Positions 53,401 through 64,000 of a DNA stretch of 64,000 nucleotides are shown here, piece by piece; within the stretch, counting starts at the first letter, position 1; every line of letters starts with the position of its first letter. Source of the stretch: Malachius bipustulatus (Eukaryota; Arthropoda; Insecta; Coleoptera; Melyridae); contig OU342638.1 of the NCBI GenBank assembly GCA_910589415.1, positions 36,863,579 to 36,927,578 of the forward strand, read 5' to 3'. The notes below the pieces were generated by a model. That model did not search any database, was not told the DNA's origin, and saw only the letters and a list, made by a program, of their open reading frames with translations. The translations under genes and the position numbers were made by a program.

Positions 53401-55837
53401 ATAAAGCAAAAGCAGCTCATATTGTAGAGATATTAATACATTGTCTGAGTCTGGTCGGGTTCGCCATAATTAAAAACAACGTCGGGTCGGGCTCGCGTAA
53501 CAAAATCACGGTTTGTTTGTAGTTCCGGACCGAGATTAATATCCCGGTGACGTGTCGCGATTATTCAAGTAAGAAGCGACAATTAAATCGTTTTTAATTG
53601 TACATTCGAATCGAAACACCCTGTATGAGATATATCGATGAGGCAGACTTAAAGATCATGACGAGACCTTTCTAACGATACCAAACTCGATATAGTTTGG
53701 TTCAATATTTGCGGAGATATAGGGATTGTTATAATAAATGCACTGCGCATGATCTAATGGTTATAAAACATTAAAGCCTGATATCTCTTAAACGGTTTGA
53801 TTTAGGTATGTCGAGTTGGGTGTCATATGAAAGGCCCTTTAATTCTCTATCGAATGAAAATATAATATACAGGGTGTTATAAATGAAATAAGCGACATAT
53901 TTGGTGTTGGTGTTGAATTAATTTAAAAATTCGTGTGGTGCAGTAAATCGAGTAAAGTGTCATTGGAAAAATATCATTTCAAACAAGTAAATGTTAAATA
54001 TACAGGGTGTGTTTCAAATATAATATGAAATAAGCGACTGGAAGGTTTTTTTAGTACCTATTTCAATTTAATGAATATTATAAAAAAGGAAACAAGACGC
54101 TCATATATTATAGCGGTAGGTAGTAGTGGTAGTATTAAATTAATTATCTCGAAATGTATATCTCTCCAAGAAGAAGCATTACAGCTAATTAGAAATAAAA
54201 TTATAACATGTGAACAGTTTTATGCACCCTCCTATATCGTTCCACATGGCAGACACATGTTTCTGTTCTTATAAATCTCGAGACATCTTCAATAATGGCG
54301 ATTTTATGTGTCGAGATGTTTTGACGTTCTCCCATTTTTTACCTTTGGGTTTTATTTCTGTCCCCGTATCAAACGGGACGAAGGGGGAATTAAAATTAAT
54401 CTCGAAAGAGGAGCGAAAATTAATGTTCTGTCAATTAAGTGCCGCCTCTTCTGCTGTACGGATTTATGCGGCTCTTTGTAGATTTTATTGTTGATCGTAT
54501 TATTTATTGTGTTTTCGATTCTTTTGATCTGTTTCGGCGGAGTATCCGATCGTTATTTCATCGTATAAATAGAAGGAGAGGCATCAATCAAGTGGCTCGA
54601 GAGTTTTGTAATTTTTCCAAATACCGTTCCGGCTCGGTTCGGTTGTATGCGTTGGGAGTTTTCGTGTTTTTTTTTTTTTAATTTTTATTTGGCCGACAAC
54701 CAGAATAATCGCGATTGATTTTACTTAAAACTAGTCGTAAAACTCACCCAGACAAAGTCACCTGTCACTTGTCACTTTGTCACTTACCATTTACCGTACC
54801 TGTCAGCGGCTTATTCTTATATTACAGATCAATTATAGAAAAAAATAATTAAAAATTCCGACGTTTCAAAAAGTGACAAGACAGGATACACGAACGAAAG
54901 TGTAAATTAATCGAAAAAAACGTTCTTATTTTTACATTTGGTTTAAAAATAAAACAGATCACAAGAACGCTAATACCTCCTTCCTGTCATCCTTGTCACA
55001 TATTGTTCTTTATCCGAGGACTCGAACATTATACAGGACGGTCTCGCAGTGAAAACAATAATAATTACTTAGACCTGCCCTGGAAAGAAAAAAAACGAAA
55101 AAGAAAAAGAAGAACTGGATTATTTTGAAGCGATGCCAACTCTACTTGCAATTAATGGCGAGTTATTTAAAATTATAATCTGTCACATTATTATTGGTCC
55201 GTTATTGTGACGTGACGTGTCTACCTTATCAATCAGTCAATTATGACTTTTGACGGATGAAAAAATATAAAATATGAGTCTTTAATAATAATAATAATAA
55301 CAGATATGTCACAAACAAAATGCTGACGTTGACATATGACATAATATGTGACATGTGAAGTAAGTTCACGTCACAAATCAACGAATAAGTTAGTTGCCGG
55401 ATGAGAGAACTTTCGAACCGTTCGCCTATTATGACGCTGCTCGCAATAAATTAACGTACAAGAATACCAGCGCAGTAGTTTGGCAAATGCAGCGATAATT
55501 ATGTTTATTCGAACTGTCGTTTTAGTTTTATTAAGATATAATTCAGCGACGTACGTAACGTTATAAGATATAAATTAGGCGAGCAAAATAAGTCGACTTG
55601 CCAGAACTGAATAATGGGAGCTCTTCATAAAATCAAATTAAAGCGAGTTTCCCGAAACTTCCCAGATTGTAATAATTAATGCCCGATCTGCATGTTCGTT
55701 CGTGTTACACTATTAAAGATGGTTGTTTTGAATCGATTTTTAACTTATTTTGCTTTTTCAGAGCACCGGCACCCCTCAGTACGTCACTGAAAGGCTGCAA
55801 CAGTTCAGCGAACCTCTCGGTAAATTCTCGGCGAACA
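50493..55837 (+). CDS. nau: Nautilus / MyoD-family myogenic bHLH factor (3' end not found)
   Basis: Nuclear transcription factor that binds E-boxes (CANNTG) as a heterodimer with Daughterless-type bHLH proteins and drives muscle fate. Exons: 50493-50975 (161 codons), 51036-51206 (57 codons) and 55762-55837 (25 codons plus one base). The Cys/His-rich myogenic stretch [20 protein letters not shown] precedes the basic region [13 protein letters not shown], which keeps the Ala-Thr pair and the Lys diagnostic of MyoD factors. Helix-loop-helix follows ([38 protein letters not shown]). A 60-bp phase-0 intron (GTTTGT...CCGCAG) splits basic region from helix 1. Exon 3 reads [19 protein letters not shown] and ends at A/GTAAGT in phase 1 (an earlier donor at 55819/55820 has the same phase). 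The terminal exon with the stop was not identified downstream. Confidence 0.93.
51292..52240. repeat. 272-bp tandem repeat in nautilus intron 2
   Basis: The word ACTCGCTTATTTCAAATGGA recurs at 51292, 51564, 51836 and, with one change, about 52109 (spacings 272, 272, 273), three and a half copies. Each unit holds ACACCCTGTATATTATA, the end sequence of the foldback family seen at 53616 and 56310, so the array probably grew from one such element. Confidence 0.85.
53616..53877. mobile_element. Foldback/MITE-like element, ACACCCTGTAT ends
   Basis: 262 bp from ACACCCTGTATGAGATA to ATATACAGGGTGT. Internal complementarity includes CGGAGATAT against ATATCTCTTAAACGG. A further single end lies at about 54001. 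Confidence 0.65.
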
Positions 55838-56309
55838 GTAAGTTTGTTGTTATTTTTTTTAGCTTCTCACGCGTCAAAGGTACCTAAAAACGCATTGTAT
55901 CTTAAATTATTTAAATGATCGTAAAAGGTAACGAAATAAGCTTTAAAATGATACCAAACTCGATAGGGTTATATGAAATCGTTGCTGAGATATTTGAAAT
56001 TAATAAAATGCGTTCAGCAACATCGACGAAATTTAAAACCACATATCTCTTAAACGCTTCAATTGGACATATCGAGCTAGGTCTCGTTGGAAATATTTTC
56101 GATTATCTATAATATAAACAAAAGCCACTTATTTATCTTCAAACGGTTTTCTTTTATTTGTAATTTTCAATTAAAAAATGGTTATTATTTTTGGGTATAA
56201 CTGTGTGACTTTAATAATCTAAAACAAAAAATCTGTCAATCATCGACAAGCTCAATTTTAATAAATCTGTAAATAAAAATTAATGATAATAGTCTCAAAT
56301 AAATAATAA

Positions 56310-56549
56310 ACACCCTGTGTATGATACACATTAGGACGGTAATGAGAAGATCTTTAAAACGAGACCAAACTCGGTATAGTTAGATTAAACCATTGCAGAG
56401 AAATTTGCAATTAATAAAGCGCGTTCAGCAACACCGATTAAATTTTAAACCTCATATTATCTCTTAGGCGCTTCAAATTGGACATATTCGATTTAGGTTT
56501 CATTTGAAACGTTCGATTCTTTATTAAAAAACAGTAATATACAGGGTGT
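56310..56549. mobile_element. Foldback/MITE-like element, second copy
   Basis: 240 bp from ACACCCTGTGTATGATAC to ATACAGGGTGT, with GAGACCAAACTCGGTATAG and TCTCTTAGGCGCTTCAAA inside, as in the 53616 copy. Confidence 0.65.
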
Positions 56550-58571
56550 TTCACTTTAAATAGGCAATTTATTTGCCTGTATGCGATTTTCTATTGCAAT
56601 TGTAATGAATATTAATAATAAATGTCAGAAGTGTATAAATTGAGACGAAATTCGATCCATCTAAATTATAAATTTGATTATAATCAAGCGCGTTCAGCAA
56701 TATTAATAAAAATTTAAACAGTTGTATCTCCTAAACGGTTAAAGTTAGACATATCGAGTTTGGATTCATATGAGAGGTCTTTCAATTATCTGTTATAATA
56801 AGTCATAATATACCGAGTGTTTCTATTAAAATAACCGACTTTTATGCAATAAATCTTATTTTACATGTCTAAATAATTTAGATGCTTATCGTGTAAGCCA
56901 TTTAAGCCGGAATTGTTTGAACGTATAGACAGGGCGGAGCCGGGAGCTCGCATTTTAGATCTTTATCGTCCCAATTTGTCTATTTCTGTTACTGTTTTGA
57001 CTGGGTGCGTGCCGAAAAGACCGGCCGGGACACGAATTCGGTATTAGTTCCCCATCGTCGACTTCCTGAATCTACATCTGGACCTCCTTTGTACTCTCAA
57101 TTATCGATGATATACAGGATGCTCCTCCAGATCCAGGGCGTATTAATAACAATAATATTTCATCTGTCGCGATGCTTATGTGAAAAAATTCGGCCGCTCT
57201 ATTTATAAAGTGGTACCGTTAAAAGGTAATATATGTAGCCTGTCAATTTTTCCCCATCTCACAGGAACGCGCTTATAAATCAATGGACTCGTTTTAAGTT
57301 CGAGTAAAAGCCGAATAACGCCTAAATATACTCCACTTTAAAGGTTGAGGTGACTTATTATTATTCGTGGGACGGGATGTTGTAAAATTTGAAGAGCCCC
57401 CTTGAGGTTTGAGGTTTTAAACGTTAAGGTGTAGTCACACTTGATAACTTGACGTAAGTAACTGGCAAGAAAAATGATTAAGGAAACAGTGACGTGGATA
57501 AAATATGAATGAAATGAAAAGTTGGTGATTCGGAAGGGAACGCCACTGTTCGGTTGTATGACAGGATTGTGAAATGTAAGCCCATTAAGCGGGGCGCTGT
57601 TTTAGAGACAAAGTGCCTGTCAGCGGCTATTTTAGTTCTGGTGAAAATGAGAGACACGAGAAGGAGCCGACTATTAGTGTTGAACATTAGACCTAGGTCT
57701 GATGACAGCTACCTGAGGATTGATGAAGATATGTCACTTGTCACCTCGCCATTGATAGATCAATAAGTCTGCGTCGGGCTGTGAAATCGTTCCTTTCTCG
57801 CAACAGGAATCATCAATTATCTTTCTGTTTTTGTTTGCCGGAAGAAGGCTGGCCTGTGATAAGTGAACAAACTAGAAAGAATTTCTGATCATATCCTTCG
57901 CCGTTTTAATTTATTATTATTAAAGGCAGCAATAAATTTTGCTCGTTTAGATTACATAGGTACATACACGAGAAAAAAATAATTACAAGGAACATAAATT
58001 AAAAACAGCTTTTGTGGTGTTGGTGTTTATTGTGCTGCTGCCGGGGGCTGGTGAAACGAAAAAACGTTCACGCTTCGTTTGAATAATGCGAAATAATAAG
58101 TCCCAGACTTGGGAAATCTCGAGAAAAAATTCCCGACGATCTTATTCAGACAGTTACAAGAGACGTGGGGAAAAAGGACTAGTTTTCCGGGGGAGCAAAA
58201 GAAACAAAAAAGAGACTCGACTTCAAGCCGAGGCGGCATAAATTTTGCACACTACATTTATTTGGCTACAAACTAAACCGTTAAATCACATTCGGTTTGT
58301 ATCGCGGACCTTTTACAATGCGATAATAATACGCGCTCTCGTGTATTCGCCGCTTTTACATCTGGAGCTCTCCCTTTCTTCTTATTTTTCCGTCTGAACT
58401 CCTGAACATCAGCGACAGGAGCATGAAATTCCGTGTTCTAACATCGCATTAATCATCCTCAAAGCTATATAAGCTTTTAGCATGGGACCGTTCACATTGA
58501 GAGAAAAGCCGTCGAGCGAGAACTTGCGCAGCAAATTATGCACAATGTAGACCGGCCTAAAACAAATCGAT

Positions 58572-58833
58572 AACATCCTGTATATTATACTCTTATTTAT
58601 TAGAGAATTGAAAGGGATTTAATATGACACCCAGATCGATATACCTAAATCAAACCGTTTAAGAGTTATCGGGTTTTGAATATTCGTTCGTTTGCTGAAC
58701 GCGCTTTATTAAATTCTGATATCTTCGCAACGGTTCGATCAAACTAAATCGAGTTTGATCTCATTTAATAGATCTTTCAATAACCTACCTGATGACACGT
58801 ATATATACTTAAATAATAAATATACAGAGTGTT
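58572..58833. mobile_element. Foldback/MITE-like element, third copy (reverse orientation, decayed)
   Basis: Ends AACATCCTGTATATTATAC and ATATACAGAGTGTT. Inside, GAGAATTGAAAGGGATTTAAT and AACCGTTTAAGAGTTATC are the reverse complement of the 53616 element's right half. Confidence 0.55.
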
Positions 58834-61800
58834 CTCTATTTTACTCTCATAGGTTCTAATACTTAAGAGGTCCGTCGTGGAAATGAAATTAATTGTAGTA
58901 GGTAGATTCAAAGCACATCGTGAATAATTTAAGAAGCAAATTGAACCAATGTTTTGAGGAGTACTTAGGCAGTTGATAAAGGCTTGGAAATTCACTTGCC
59001 GTTAATAGACTGTCCATTTAAAATAAAAGAGAGGAAGCGTCCCCGAAAATAAGGGGAAAGATTTAGAGGATCCTAGAGCTAGACCCGAACCTTTTAAGTG
59101 GTTGTTGATTATATACGAAGCTGAAAGGAAACGGACGAAGCCGTGCGATTCTGCTGAAATCACGTCCTGCGAGTGCCTCACGTCACGCACGACTCGGGTG
59201 GGGGTGGGTGAGAGCGGCCCTTAAAAGTTTAAGGTCGAGGAAACAATAAATTCGCCGCGAGAATGGAAAATCGCCGTCCGAGTTTCCTCTTTCCTCGAGT
59301 CTTAACTTAACAGATCGTGTATGGACAGAGTTCCAGAGGTTTGAAATCAAGCGTGCCGCTTTTTTTTTTCCTTCTCTTCCACCGAAACGGCTTCCCCTTT
59401 TTTCTTAAATTAGAATATGGAGGAATTCGAGGCAATAAATCTACGGAGGAACTTATTCTTGAAGGCGCGCAACGAAATATCGTTCGACATACTTTCTAGC
59501 ATTGGATTTTTCAAATCGAAATCTCGTATTCCGGTTATGAAATGTTCGGAATTCCAGCGGTTTTCCCGGACGTCTCACCGGCGAGCGAGAAATGCGAAGC
59601 AATAACGTTGGAATTATTTATAAGACGGGGAGATTTACTACGGTCGTACTCGTAGTGGGTCAGTGATTTTTTCCGGACAGTCAGATAAACGTTCACTGCT
59701 TTCCTTTTTATGGGTGATATGGCCGATGATGTCCGTTCGTGTATTTTAGATGATTTCGGGATAACGGTGATGCGGTGGGGATGCGAAAATTTCAAATCAC
59801 GCTTTCTTTAGTTATGGTCTTGTTGTTGACAGTTGAGTTGACGTATGACGTATGAAATAATGACAAACGACTGTCAATTATATTAGATTACATCATTGTA
59901 TTATGGTAAATTTTAATTCATTTCTTATCCTCTTGATAAGCCGTATTATGACGTCATAGTATATTAATTACATTATTCAGGGATTTTAATAAAGAATCCA
60001 TGGATGGAGAGTAACATTCTGGCTACATGGTCAATCAATAAGACTTCTTACGACCAGGGACAGTAGAACGGTGTAATGTGTAATGTGTAATTAATTGTTT
60101 TAACTTTTAATTTTCGTTCTAACCTCTCCTGACAAGTGACAAGCCAACGAATCGACGATCACGACGCCGTAAAACTGTTTTTCCAAAGCCCACGTACCTA
60201 TACAAATCGGTCGTAAAACGGCACATATTTCCCCCGTGACTCTTTAATAAGAAGAGAAAGCTAATGGAGTCTCCTAAAATAATTTTAAGAGTCGTCAAAG
60301 CGACTTAATTCCAGTCTAAATATCCACATTACTCCCGCCTCTCGCTAGAATTTATTCCGGGTCGTTAAAGTTTTATGGAAATCTGCTTGTTTTCGATGTA
60401 TTTATCGCCACAATTAAATTGTGGATCGCGTCGAGCAGCATCCTGCGGGATAAAGCCCGGATTTCGGACGTAAATATTACCGCGATTTATTGGAGTCTCC
60501 GACTGTTTCGTTTTTGTTGTTTTTTTGACTTTACAATGTTACATTGTCGTTAATTGTACTTGAGTGTTGAAATTTTATTATCACTCGAGGTACCTACTGG
60601 TACACTATAATTATGATTACAGTCTATTCAAGCCATGAAGGCGGTTATATCCACTTGATCCATGGTAAAAAAAACATCTTGCTACCAGGAACTACTTACG
60701 ATACGACGACTGAGAAAGAGGAGATCTAAGGATTGAATGGAGTGTAATATAGTTAATTGAAAAAACGTTCAGATGAGCTAATAATAAGTTGATTATTAGA
60801 ACGAGAGAGGCGAGTTAAATGTAGATTGACTGGCGTGACACACGATCTTTTTGATGTTTTTTTTTTCCCGGTAACAAACTATAATGTAAAACTTATTTGA
60901 AACCCACCCAGGCGATTTTGTAACAAATCATTTCACTTGTAGATCCAGAAAATAACACCTGAAACTCTATTAAGATGTTTATTTTTATACAACTCATTAT
61001 TTTAATCGGTCCCGTAAATCATAAGCGGAACCCGCGCCCTGGGCCCTACGGAGCGGCAAAACGTCTCCGTCGGATCGTTAATTAACGGATCGAAACGGGC
61101 CGCGGGAGCCGCTTCCCGGTGACGACGACACGGGATGCCTCGCAACCGCGAAGTCTCTGTTTTAAGATCAAGATGGTCTATGGCTTTGACAAGACGAATC
61201 TTTAGTGATACAATTTATAAGCCCGCGTTTATTTATATCCATATAAATGGTCGTTTTAGTGATGATATTTATATTTAGTAACTGTCGCAGTTAACTGCCT
61301 TTTGAAAATAGCGACTGAAAGATACACGTTGATGGTGATTTTTTGCTTATTTAATTCGTATCGCACACATAGACATTTATATAAATATACCGGCTGTATT
61401 TTCTAGTATCTTCTTTGTATTTCTATTTTATCTGTTATCTTTAGTATTAATACATTGATGCGTGGGAAGACTATATTATAATAGTAGCTAATTATTGTTG
61501 TGTCAATTTATCGAGCTAACTGATTTTTTATTATTGTAGCTTTTGATTACGTTACCTCGACCACTTCTAGTCTCGATTGTTTGAACCTCATCGTGCAAAG
61601 CATCTCCACGAAAAAGAAAAATGAAGAAAGCAGCGATCCTACTTAGTTTTAGTAAATAAAATGTACAAAAATATGTTGTTTTTTTTTTAACTACTGTTCC
61701 CAACTTCTTAAAAACCACACTTCCACTTTTTGAAATATCACTGTATTTAAAAATTACAGTAATAATTCAATAATTATTACATATTACATCGGAGAACAAT

Positions 61801-62247
61801 CTAGGTAATTTAAATGTAGCCTTGGAAATCATCTGAATCAATATTTTGAATCTGTAATAGTTTCCCTTTTTTGCAGGTAATCAAGACAATGAAATCGTCT
61901 AATTGCGAATAATTACATATTTAAACTCACCACATGACGTCACTCAATATCAGATTCGCTGTATTATGTGTTGCCTATACAACAAAAGAGAGCGTGAGTG
62001 TTTGTTAGAGTAATTTTTGAATAATTGTCACTAATGTCATTTATTACGATTTTAATTTGACAAGTCATTAAGGTTTTGTAGGTTATGTTTTGATTTCGCT
62101 AGGAAAGGAATGAATTTGCAGAAAAAAATCAAACTATCATTTTAAATCAAATTTACTTGCAGTTAAATCATTAATTAGCTAAAAACCTAAAGAACTCCTA
62201 ATTCTACCTATACCGAATCTTCTGCGTAACTATAACAACACAAAATC

Positions 62248-63058
62248 ATGGTAAGTTCTTTGTTTGAATAATGAAAATTATAATATGAAAACATCAATTA
62301 TTCCAGTCGATCCTGTCTTATAACGGGGGCGCCATGGTGGCGATGAAAGGCAAGGAATGCGTGGCGATAGCGGCCGACAGGAGATTCGGCGTGCAAGCCC
62401 AAACCATCACCACCGATTTCCAGAAGATCTTCGAGATGGGCCCACATCTCTACGTCGGCCTCCCCGGCCTGGCCACCGACACCCAGACCGTCACCGAGAA
62501 GCTGCGCTTCCGCAAGAACCTCTACGAGCTGAAGGAGAACCGCCGCATGACCCCGAAAGTGTTCAGCGCGATGGTGTCGAACCTGCTCTACCAGCACCGA
62601 TTCGGCCCCTTCTTCATCGAACCGGTCATCGCCGGTCTCGACCCCAAGACGTACGCGCCCTACATCTGCAGCATGGATCTGATCGGGTGCGTCAACCAGC
62701 CCGACGATTTCGTCGTAGGGGGTACCGCTTCGCAGCAGCTTTACGGCATGTGCGAGGCTCTGTACGAACCCGATTTGGCGCCCGATGATCTGTTCGAGAC
62801 GATCTCGCAAGCTCTGATTAATGCATTCGATAGAGACGCTTATTCTGGTTGGGGAGCTACCATTTACATCATGTAAGTATAACTATTCATTGTGGAGAAG
62901 TGACTAGAGAACCTGAGACTTCGGGGCACATTCCAGGGGTCCCAGGTTTTTAGCTACTGCCGTGCTTATGCTTGGTAATTTTGATTTTAATTTTATATTT
63001 TTTTTTTAGAGAAAAAGACAAGGTTACTGTGCGTGATTTGAAGACACGAATGGATTAA
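62248..63058 (+). CDS. Prosbeta3: Proteasome subunit beta type-3
   Basis: Non-catalytic beta-3 subunit of the 20S proteasome core. Exons: 62248-62250 (the ATG alone), 62307-62872 and 63010-63058, giving 205 aa, the usual length of the family. Recognisable stretches are [54 protein letters not shown]-type [19 protein letters not shown] and [20 protein letters not shown]. It lacks the propeptide and catalytic Thr1 context, as expected for beta-3. The middle exon is GC-rich with strong codon bias, in contrast to its surroundings. The poly(A) signal is AATAAA at 63106-63111. The antisense open frame over the exon is a shadow. Confidence 0.97.
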
Positions 63059-63105
63059 GAAAGATTGCTTTTTTTCATTTATATAATAATAATTTTACTA
63101 AGTTA

Positions 63106-63111
63106 AATAAA
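63106..63111 (+). terminator. Poly(A) signal of the proteasome beta-3 gene
   Basis: AATAAA 48 bp past the stop codon. Confidence 0.7.
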
Positions 63112-63130
63112 CTTTTTTTCATACATTGTC

Positions 63131-63136
63131 TTTATT
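63131..63136 (-). terminator. Poly(A) signal of the prefoldin-like gene
   Basis: AATAAA on the minus strand (TTTATT on plus), 164 bp past the stop of the prefoldin-like gene and only 20 bp from the opposing signal. Confidence 0.6.
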
Positions 63137-63299
63137 GTAAGATACAAATTTGTACACAATAGTTTGGTCTTGTGGTTCTTTCCTAGTAACACTGTCAACT
63201 TAATAGACAGTTCATAACATCCAAGAGCTGTCAACTCATAAGAGATCTCTTAGTTCTATGAATTTAAAAATAAACCACAAAATTAACAGAAACCGATGA

Positions 63300-63848
63300 T
63301 TATCCCTCGAATTCTAAAATTTCATAAAACCCGCCCACTTTAACAGCGACTCCTCTATCAGAGGTTATCTGTTCGGGCATATCGCCCGTCTCGCACTCTT
63401 CATCCTCACCACTCGCGCCCTCTCCGTTTTCGTCCAGGTTTAACGAGAGTTGCCCCGTCAATAAATTAATCCTCTCGCTCAACTGCAGCTCCGACGATTG
63501 TATCTTCCTCAAGCGATCCCGCTCCTCCTGCACTCGCCTCTGGAGGGTGTCCACGGTCTGTTCCGCCGTTTTGAGGACGGTGTACGATTCGGGATGGGCC
63601 GGAGCGTCGAGCAGGTACTCCCCGGTGTGAACGATTCTGCCTGGAATATAGAGGTGTTTGGCGAGTGGGATCAGGGCCACATGTTCGGGCTGCTTTTGTA
63701 GCTCTTTGATGTGAGTCGACGTGTCCTCGAGGTCGTTTATTTTCCTGTTCGCTTCCGTTTGTAGCTGTCTGGTTCGTTGTAGATCGGTTTCTAGTTGGTT
63801 CAGGAAGTACTGGCGGTCTTTTAGGTGTTTTTGGGGTAGATTTTCCAT
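63300..63848 (-). CDS. Prefoldin alpha-like / URI-like protein
   Basis: Single-exon frame of 182 aa. A long N-terminal helix (residues about 1-55, HLKDRQYFLNQLETDLQRTR) and a C-terminal helix (about 90-130, LKTAEQTVDTLQRRVQEERD) form a coiled coil. Between them lies a beta-hairpin stretch LAKHLYIPGRIVHTGEYLL. That P-G-x-[IL]-V-H-T signature resembles the prefoldin domain of URI/RMP (unconventional prefoldin RPB5 interactor). An acidic linker (DENGEGASGEDEECETGD) precedes a short tail, VAVKVGGFYEILEFEG. URI proteins are usually far longer, so this is either a short paralogue or another prefoldin-alpha protein. It is convergent with the proteasome gene, 241 bp apart. The frame is complete with ATG at 63848. 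Confidence 0.75.
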   Translation of the reverse strand: MENLPQKHLKDRQYFLNQLETDLQRTRQLQTEANRKINDLEDTSTHIKELQKQPEHVALIPLAKHLYIPGRIVHTGEYLLDAPAHPESYTVLKTAEQTVDTLQRRVQEERDRLRKIQSSELQLSERINLLTGQLSLNLDENGEGASGEDEECETGDMPEQITSDRGVAVKVGGFYEILEFEG

Positions 63849-64000
63849 CGTTTTTGATTGTGATTTAACATTGAGGCTATATTTTTAGGTATATTTAATT
63901 GGTCAATTTCGTATAATAACGGTGGTAACAAGTTGATTTAAATTTAAATAAAGTAAATAATAAACTTATTTCAAAATTAAAACAATAAATGTTAGGTTAG

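Larger units (their letters stand above)
51207..55761 (+). other. Nautilus intron 2
   Basis: A 4.6-kb intron between helix 2 and the C-terminal exon. Besides the 272-bp array and a foldback element (53616-53877) it contains one AGATGGCG word (53153-53165, CTAGATGGCGTTA) like those upstream of the IR genes, and an (AAT)n run near 55288. No nested gene was recognised. Confidence 0.6.
55838..62247. other. Region between nautilus exon 3 and the proteasome gene
   Basis: 6.4 kb with no confident exon. It contains foldback copies at 56310-56549 and 58572-58833 and a GC-rich patch near 61020-61150. The last nautilus exon is expected here, or outside the window if the gene is larger. Short open frames at 57005, 57554 and 59317 lack domains. 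Confidence 0.5.

Noticed and set aside
57005..57766. Two plus-strand frames of 67 and 70 codons considered as the missing nautilus terminal exon.
   Set aside because: No similarity to MyoD-family C termini and no phase-1 acceptor giving a sensible continuation.
62298..62810. A 170-codon minus-strand frame opposite the proteasome gene and a 143-codon frame in another plus phase.
   Set aside because: By-products of the GC-rich, biased codon use of the real beta-3 exon; no known domain.
1..64000. tRNA and rRNA genes.
   Set aside because: No cloverleaf-type A/B box pairs or rRNA core sequences were noticed on reading; a covariance-model search would be needed to exclude them fully.

Overview
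The window is AT-rich insect chromosomal DNA. Ionotropic receptor (IR) genes, a nautilus/MyoD gene, spliceosomal introns and arthropod-type LINE and foldback repeats all point to an insect. A beetle is my best guess, but that is weak. There are no prokaryotic features.

Left part, 1-40.8 kb, minus strand: one very long gene for rapsyn, the RING-finger TPR scaffold that clusters acetylcholine receptors. I rebuilt it from eleven coding exons with compatible phases, from a proposed start exon at 40771-40808 to the stop codon at 1081-1083 (predicted 468 aa). Its largest intron (4480-32206) holds a tandem array of six intact ionotropic-receptor genes, IR-1 to IR-6 by coordinate, all on the same strand as the host. 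Each IR gene has two coding exons split by a phase-1 intron in the pore region and encodes 596-606 aa. The array units carry shared upstream blocks, a mobile palindromic hairpin, CTCF-like motifs and co-duplicated LINE and foldback fragments. Different exons support different relationships among the copies, which suggests gene conversion or unequal crossing-over.

Middle part, 30.3-48.1 kb: an unusual run of short-motif satellites. Each rapsyn intron, and the upstream flank, has its own type: ACCAAATCTGAGC (30.3-31.8 kb), AAATCTGAGT with a 171/171/179-bp higher-order repeat (33.1-36.0 kb), ATGAGTCAAA (37.0-40.5 kb), CTAATTAGCTCAAAT (41.7-43.8 kb) and TTAGCTCAAAATT with a 354-bp repeat unit (44.8-48.1 kb). 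A CRE-rich block (TGACGTCA) with a perfect 33-bp inverted repeat follows at 48.16-48.6 kb.

Right part, plus strand: nautilus (nau), the myogenic bHLH factor, begins at 50493. Three exons are identifiable; the terminal exon was not found. Its introns and 3' flank hold foldback elements ending in ACACCCTGTAT. The proteasome beta-3 subunit (three exons, 205 aa, 62248-63058) follows, convergent with a single-exon prefoldin/URI-like gene on the minus strand (63300-63848).
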